DNA of 64,000 bases from Benincasa hispida. Lineage: Eukaryota > Streptophyta > Magnoliopsida > Cucurbitales > Cucurbitaceae. Positions within the stretch are counted from its first letter, which is position 1, and each line of letters begins with the position of its first letter. The stretch covers positions 265,569 to 329,568 of the forward strand of contig NC_052350.1 of NCBI RefSeq assembly GCF_009727055.1, given 5' to 3'. The position numbers and the translations under genes were made by a program. Below are positions 58,651-64,000 of this stretch, in pieces. Below the pieces are notes generated by a model that saw only the letters and a program-made list of their open reading frames with translations, ran no database searches and was not told the DNA's origin.

Positions 58651-58661
58651 TCTGATACCAA
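58651..58661 (-). other. Sirevirus primer binding site (tRNA-Met)
   Basis: TCTGATACCAA on the plus strand; the minus strand reads TTGGTATCAGA. It abuts the LTR end TTTTTTCA at 58663, the usual copia arrangement. Confidence 0.85.
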
Positions 58662-58662
58662 T

Positions 58663-61303
58663 TGAAAAAAATGATAGATTGACTCGTCACTCAAATTACG
58701 GATGTTAATCGGAAAGCACTGACAAGCATTGTAACAAAAAAAATATTAACAACAAGAAAACAAGTAAATGAACACAGGAGTTGGCAACCCAGCTCGACAA
58801 TAAACCACCTATGTTCAGGGGGCAGTGTGCCCAAGAAAGATAATCCACTAATATTAAAGAGTTAAGCAATTATAACGTAGTACTTATTTGTAATACACCA
58901 ACTGCTACAGTGACTCACGTAGAGCCCAACCCACAAATTACCTAGGCTCTCCCTAGATGTAAAACTCCCTCTCAATTGTACTTAGGCTCCCCCTAAGAGT
59001 AATAATTTTAATGTTGAACACTTCGACTTCCGACAATGTGTGAGATCTTATCTACGCGATTATCTTCTTTGTAACAACTACCTTCACATGAGAACTTAGG
59101 TTCCCCTAAGACTTGAGAACTTCATTCTCAATAAATAACATCTTAGGCTCCCCTTAGGGCTTGAGAAATCCTTTTTTTATGAATGACGTCTTATGCTCCC
59201 CCCTTAGATCGAGAATCCCTTCTCTTCAACTGCGCTTTAGGCTCCCCCTAAGACAGAATAATCTTCACGCTCTTGAACGATTCACACAATGATGTTGCAC
59301 AACGGAAAATGGTGAACAAAGATCAAAAACAAATTTTTGAACAAAACAACCACCAAGAATAAATACACTGCTCACAATGATCAAATGCGACCACCCTAAA
59401 TAAGGGTCATTATTCTTCTTTTAAAAACGTGGCCGATTAAGGAAATAATTTCTATAAAAAAATTTCTTTTTGTCAAAATAAGATCCATGATTTCCTTGTG
59501 ATTTTGATTCTAAACATGCTTAAAATGATGGAAGAGCATGGTGATGAATGAATATGATGAATGGAGATTGATGAAAGAGTGATTTCTCTCTAGGTAAGAG
59601 AATCTGGGGATGCGTTGGTAGTGGATGCGTGCACACCTTCTGAATGCATACAAATTCTCTCAAGTCAAACCCAATTATAAATCTAACTCATGTTTTCTAG
59701 TAAGTCCAGGGACGAACGTAAGGACTTTAGAATGCTTCTAACGCATGCCTTGTTTTTTTATCTAATACAGATGTTTCATAATTAACTTGAGAAATGTTGG
59801 TTATTTACACTGAGTTAATGGCACGCATGCAAGAAGAAATAGGAGTTCAGAAGGAGAAAGTGATTTATGGATGAATGGTTCTAGGTGTAAGTGGTATGCA
59901 TTGATTGCTTGGTAAGTTTAGCAAGTCTATGTAGTGCAACGAGAATGAGATGAAGATGATACAGATGATTGTTTACAATCTAAATGTATTTGTTATGCGT
60001 TGAAAATTCGATAATTTAGTTAATGCTAATGTTCAGCATCTCTCGATGCAAAAGCCACATGTAATCCTATCTCTAGGGTGCATACGTTGGTCATAAAGAA
60101 TAAGCAAAAGACATGAGCAACTTTATCTCTAGACTTATTCCACGCCCTAACTTAATGTGTTCAATAGTTAAATTGCTCTCTTAAGTGACTTAACTACTTA
60201 ATTACTTTAGTTAACTGATCAGAGAGACTTAAGTAATAGATTTCATGCTCTCATTAAGTTAGAAAATTTCACAAACACATACAATTTTGAAGGTAAACAG
60301 ATGGAGAAGTGATAAATGGTCAAATTTAAGATTGAATTAAAGATAATCAGTGTGTGTACAAACAATCTCATATTAGTGAAATGAAATGGTGAATGGAAGT
60401 GAAGTGTGAAAAGTAAAAGTCAAGCCAGAGAGTTCAATCTCTTGTTCTCTTTGGCTTGTTTTTTATGCTTGCTACAACCAACGTAGTAGAGGAATCGAAG
60501 AAGATATCTCTCTCAAGCTTCAATCCAATGACACCTCTTGATCAACGGTTAAATGGTATCTTCCCCCTATTACTTGCTTGCAAACAACAGATGCTATCTA
60601 CTAGTGCTAAAAAGAAAAGTTTATAACCGGTTGTCTCTAAAAATTGTCTAACACTGATTCTGAAGGTGGCTTCTCCTTATATAGGCAAATCTCAACAACT
60701 GGGTAATTGGACCTGCATTAAATTCCATACCCTAGAGCAACCACCTACCACTTCTAAAATGTTCAGATACCGCCAGTCAGATGCCCATGTCTGCAAGTGA
60801 TGATTTGACAAGAAATGCACGAGCTAATGTATCCTTCATGTGTCGAATATTCTTGGACGCATCTCCTGCATTGGCATTGGCCGCAACACTTAATAATTTT
60901 TTTTATTCCTACATTGAAATGCGTTAGTGAAGCAGCTTTTACTAAAAAAGATACTTGTATGGGTCGACTACATATATGAAATTTCATGCGTTTTTCTCTA
61001 CAATGAGTGTGTTTGTATCACTAAAGATCCTAATTATTCCAACTTTGAGAGAACAATAACTTGTATTTTTACAAGTTATCAATGCACCATAAATAAGGAA
61101 AATATCGATCAAAATACTTCTGCTGAGATTTTCCATATTAGGAAATAAAAATAGATTGCATATAAATTCCAAATTAGGAAAAAAAATATAATGCAAAAAA
61201 TAGTAATGTGTGAGGCAGATGTTAAGATTTCATTTGTAGCAACTACAAAAACCATCATAAGTTGCCTTAAAAAAATATAAAAACAATCCATAGATATCCA
61301 ACC
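58663..61303 (-). repeat. Sirevirus 5' LTR, split by a solo LTR
   Basis: Pieces 58663-59487 and 61082-61303 align with the left LTR. The last ~60 bp differ from the left copy (CAATCCATAGATATCCAACC against a longer version ending CCAACCAACA), suggesting a deletion next to the outer edge. Outer flank ATTAG (61304-61308). Confidence 0.75.
59488..61081 (-). mobile_element. Athila-type solo LTR in Sirevirus 5' LTR
   Basis: 1594 bp, TGATTTCCTTGTG to TACAAGTTATCA. Flanks ATCCA (59483-59487) and ATGCA (61082-61086) differ at one base; the uninterrupted left LTR reads AAATCCACCATAAATAAG there. The 24-base hairpin with 4-base loop lies at 61056-61079. The phrase TAAGTCCAGGGACGAACG (59701-59718) lies near the LTR's 3' end. 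Similar in length and ends to 45396-46944 but clearly diverged. Frames 60763-61312 are not genes. Confidence 0.87.
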
Positions 61304-62669
61304 ATTAGTCATGTAAGGTTGTTTTTAAATCATACTTATTTAATTTAATGTTGTCACACTCAATACTATTAAATAAGTCAAATTCCATATTAGGGTTCAC
61401 CAACCAAGTCCTCATTATTAAAATTAATCATGCAAAACTACCTTCCATTATGATGTAATAGAGAGATTCCATTAACCTATTTATCTTATTGGTTCCATCA
61501 TTACAATTATTTAAAGTTATCTTCTATATTACACAATAAACTTTTTCTTTAATATTATCGACATTTTTACTCATATTAAAACATAAAAATAAATAAACAA
61601 TAAAATAATAATGTAATTTTTTCGATTTGATTGAGACATCAAATATAATGACTATATTGATCTTTTAAAAAAGAAAACTTTAAGAAGCAATGTAATTAAC
61701 ATAACCTTTACTCATATATATATATATATACACACTCACACACGTAATCCAAAATAAAATATATTTGATACTTTTCCAAAAAAAAATATATAAATTTCTT
61801 TATAATAAGTAAGTATTTAATTAAAAAAATAGAATTAGCCTAATTCATGAATGGTTGAAATAATTTTCATAATTTAATTTGGTAGCTTTTCAAAATGTCC
61901 TTTGCTTTAAAGCTTAGACATGGGCTTAAAGATAGAGCACAAGCACCTTCATCATAACTAGTTTTAGGCCTACAATTATTTAACACTCAATCCCAACAAA
62001 TGTGATTTAGTTATCATATTCCCTATTGGAGGCATACAAATCATCAAGTTTTGCTTCTAATTTAATACAAATATCAAAGGACCCCCAAAAAAAAAGTGCT
62101 TCTTCTTTATCATCCACTAAGGCAATTTCCATTGCCAACAATTTAATCTTTATATTTATCAATATTTGATTTTAAAAAAATCTATATAAAATATCGATAA
62201 ACGAGAAAAATCTAACACACCTCTTGTGATCTAAATTCAGTCTAAACCTTTGCAGTACCTTTTAAAGTGTCAAGACTAAACCACTAAAAGAATGTATGTA
62301 TAAAGATAATTATTATATATATATATATATATAGGAGTTAAGATGCACGACTAAATCTCATTAAACTATATTCAGAACTATAAATAATTTAAAATTTTAA
62401 TAGTTAATTAATGTGGTCATGAGACCCCTACTTAGAACATTACCTTAAAGATGAACTAATAATAATGATTCATTGTTAATATTTTTCCATGAATTGCTTT
62501 TACTTGTGGAAGAAAACCTCAAATGAAGTTTCATACTAACATAATCATACGAAATGCTAAAAGGTAAATTAACAAACAAACAAATAGTTTTTTTTTTCCC
62601 TTTTTGATTTCAAGTTTCTTGCTCGAACAAAAGACACTTTGCTTAAGAATCAACAAAAAGAAAAAGAGA
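61304..62669. other. AT-rich intergenic right flank
   Basis: No supportable gene. Contains TA/CA repeats at 61713-61745 and an AT repeat at 62312-62332. The first five bases ATTAG are the right target duplication of the Sirevirus. Confidence 0.6.
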
Positions 62670-63640
62670 GATTTTCAAAAATAGAAAAAATAATAAAAAC
62701 TATTTACATAAAATAGTAAAATTTTAATCTTCTTTTATAGAGACTGATAAAAGTCAGTTTTTTATTAGTGTCTATCAGTGATAGAAACTAATAGAAGTCT
62801 ATCAGTTATTAGAGATGTCCACGGGGCCAAGAATGTCATTCCTCGTCCCCATTTCATTCTCCATTCCCGTGAAATTTTCGACGGGGATCGGGGCAGGGAT
62901 TTCCCGCGGAGAATTTGTGGGGATCAGGTTCCCCGTAGGGAATTTTTTTCCATTAATTTTTTTAAAAAAAAATCAATTAATTTAAATCACTAATGTGGAC
63001 AAATTTTAATTGAATAATTAACTTTGTCATTAAATTGTTTATTATGGTTAGTTTTATATGACAATTTGAATTTAAAGATAAATTACTCAAACTTTTGCCT
63101 AAAAAAACTAATCAACTTTTTTAGTAGAAAGAAATAAATATAAATCAAATTATTCACATATATAATCTAAATGTAAATATTCAATTTAAACATATTCGTC
63201 ATCTTGACAATAAACAATCAAACTTGAAATTTAAGTGTAACGTTACATACTAATAATAACATAACATTAAATAATTATACTAAATAAATAAATAGAGGCT
63301 AACCGGCATCGGGACGGAGAACGGAGTGTGAGCGGGGCGGAGGCAAGAACGGGGAACATTCCCCGTCCCTATCCCCGTTTAGCTCACGAACAAAAATTTC
63401 CCCACTTCCTCCCCATTCCTCACCTAATCGGGGAATCCCCGCCCCGTTCAGGACAGGGTCCGTCCCCACGAAGAGATTAGACATCTCTATTAGTGATAGA
63501 AACTGATAAAAGTCTATCACCGATAGACACTAATAGAGGTCTATCAATACCTATCGATTTTTTTTTTTTTTTTTTGTTCTTTCTATAAATAATTTGACAT
63601 TTTTTCTATCTACCAAAATTTTCTAAAGAAAAACCTATTA
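62670..63640. mobile_element. Mutator-like MITE relative split by an hAT-like MITE
   Basis: Outer arms 62670-62809 and 63490-63640 are inverted copies of each other: TAGTGTCTATCAGTGATAGAAAC on the left and CTGATAAAAGTCTATCACCG, GATAGACACTAATAG on the right, with TTTCAAAAATAGAAAAAAT opposite ATTTTTTCTATCTACCAAAA. The words match the MITE at 32664-32910. No exact duplication at the outer edges was found, so the limits are approximate. Confidence 0.55.
62810..63489. mobile_element. hAT-like MITE with GGGGA/TCCCC-rich arms
   Basis: 680 bp, TAGAGATGTCCACGGGG to AGACATCTCTA: inverted terminal repeat TAGAGATGTC (one edge reads TAGAGATGTCT). 8-bp flanks TCAGTTAT (62802-62809) and TTAGTGAT (63490-63497) match at 6 of 8. 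Subterminal GC-rich blocks with GGGGA/TCCCC words at 62820-62940 and 63300-63470 surround an AT-rich centre. No coding capacity; the frames at 62778-62993 and 63299-63520 arise from the GC-rich arms. Confidence 0.75.
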
Positions 63641-64000
63641 AACCCCACACCAAAAGAAGGGGAACTACAAAAGAAATCATGAGAAAGTCAAATCTCCACC
63701 AAGGTATGAGCAAAAAACCTCAAAACATGCACTGACTAAGAGAAGAATATATATATATATATTGTAAAGGTATTGAATTAAATACATGGGGTAGGGGAAT
63801 CAAACCTCTAACTTTGAATTTGATGGTACAAGTATTATGTCTTGAACTATGTTTATTTTGACAAGAATATATAAATTTTAAGTTAAAAAAGAAAATGGTA
63901 ATGTTTGTCATCATTCATCCACTCACCACTAAAAATTCAACCTCTTATAATATATGATCTTTAGAAGCTTAAATCACCAACGTTCATTTTTAACACCAAC
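63641..64000. other. Intergenic DNA at right end
   Basis: AT-rich, with a TA repeat at 63749-63762. No gene seen. Confidence 0.55.

Larger units (their letters stand above)
3550..61303 (-). mobile_element. Sirevirus-type copia retrotransposon, heavily nested
   Basis: One minus-strand element spans most of the window. Its LTRs match in broken pieces: 3550-3867, 9014-9184 and 10411-11020 on the left against 58663-59487 and 61082-61303 on the right. Both begin TGAAAAA and share long stretches such as TTGACTCGTCACT and AACGATTCACACAATGA. ATTAG flanks both outer edges (3545-3549, 61304-61308). Between the LTRs lie a tRNA-Met primer site, gag with a CCHC knuckle, RT with YVDD, RNase H and an envelope-like frame, in Sirevirus order. 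Protease and integrase are absent. The element's own pieces total about 8.1 kb; the rest is inserted DNA. Every coding piece has stops or frameshifts, so it cannot move by itself. Confidence 0.82.

Noticed and set aside
62778..63520. ORFs within the GC-rich arms at the right end
   Set aside because: Both fall within inverted GC-rich arms of an hAT-like MITE and read from repeated GGGGA/TCCCC words.

Overview
The window is plant nuclear DNA: AT-rich and packed with LTR retrotransposons. A eudicot, most likely a cucurbit, is my inference from the look of the LTR and gag sequences; no search could be run. The only host-type gene is a broken dirigent-protein pseudogene at 1936-2378. I saw no intact gene, tRNA, rRNA, CRISPR array or bacterial operon.

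The main structure is one minus-strand Sirevirus-type (Ty1-copia) retrotransposon, from 3550 to 61303, with the 5-bp target duplication ATTAG at both outer edges. Its own sequence adds up to only about 8.1 kb. The other ~50 kb are later insertions inside it, and several of those carry further insertions. Read from the right on the minus strand, the host element is: 5' LTR (58663-61303), tRNA-Met primer site (58651-58661), gag in four pieces (58274-58619, 44953-45214, 35281-35621, 33586-33995), reverse transcriptase/RNase H in three pieces (17814-19015, 15223-15693, about 13700-13895), an envelope-like frame (11290-13424) and the 3' LTR (3550-11020). Protease and integrase are missing.

Main insertions, left to right: copia LTR A1 (3868-9013), holding an Athila-type solo LTR (4878-6589) and a family-B LTR (6880-8693); a TGTCACA-type LTR (9185-10410); A-family LTRs at 13896-15222, 15694-17813 and 19016-21072; a plus-strand copia element with decayed gag-pol (21073-33585); a gypsy-like LTR (33996-35280); family-B LTR B1 (35622-44952), holding LTRs at 36584-40648 (itself split by 37172-39287), 40913-42905 and 43165-44421; an A-family LTR (45215-58273) holding an Athila (Ty3/gypsy) element (45396-56715) with recognisable gag, protease, RT, RNase H, integrase and third ORF; and an Athila solo LTR (59488-61081) in the Sirevirus 5' LTR. 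Exact or one-mismatch target duplications support most layers. Small DNA transposons (hAT-like and Mutator-like MITEs) lie at 31592-32192, 32664-32910 and 62670-63640.

The assembly is wrong at 29950-30329. Three copies of a synthetic 38-bp transposase-adapter junction (two head-to-head 19-bp Tn5 mosaic ends) are embedded there, and one flanked segment is an exact 136-bp copy of 29411-29546. This looks like mate-pair library adapter left in the assembly, not biology. I found no convincing undescribed biological system. The most interesting biological signal is a hairpin at the start of Athila-type LTRs whose stem shows paired base changes between copies.
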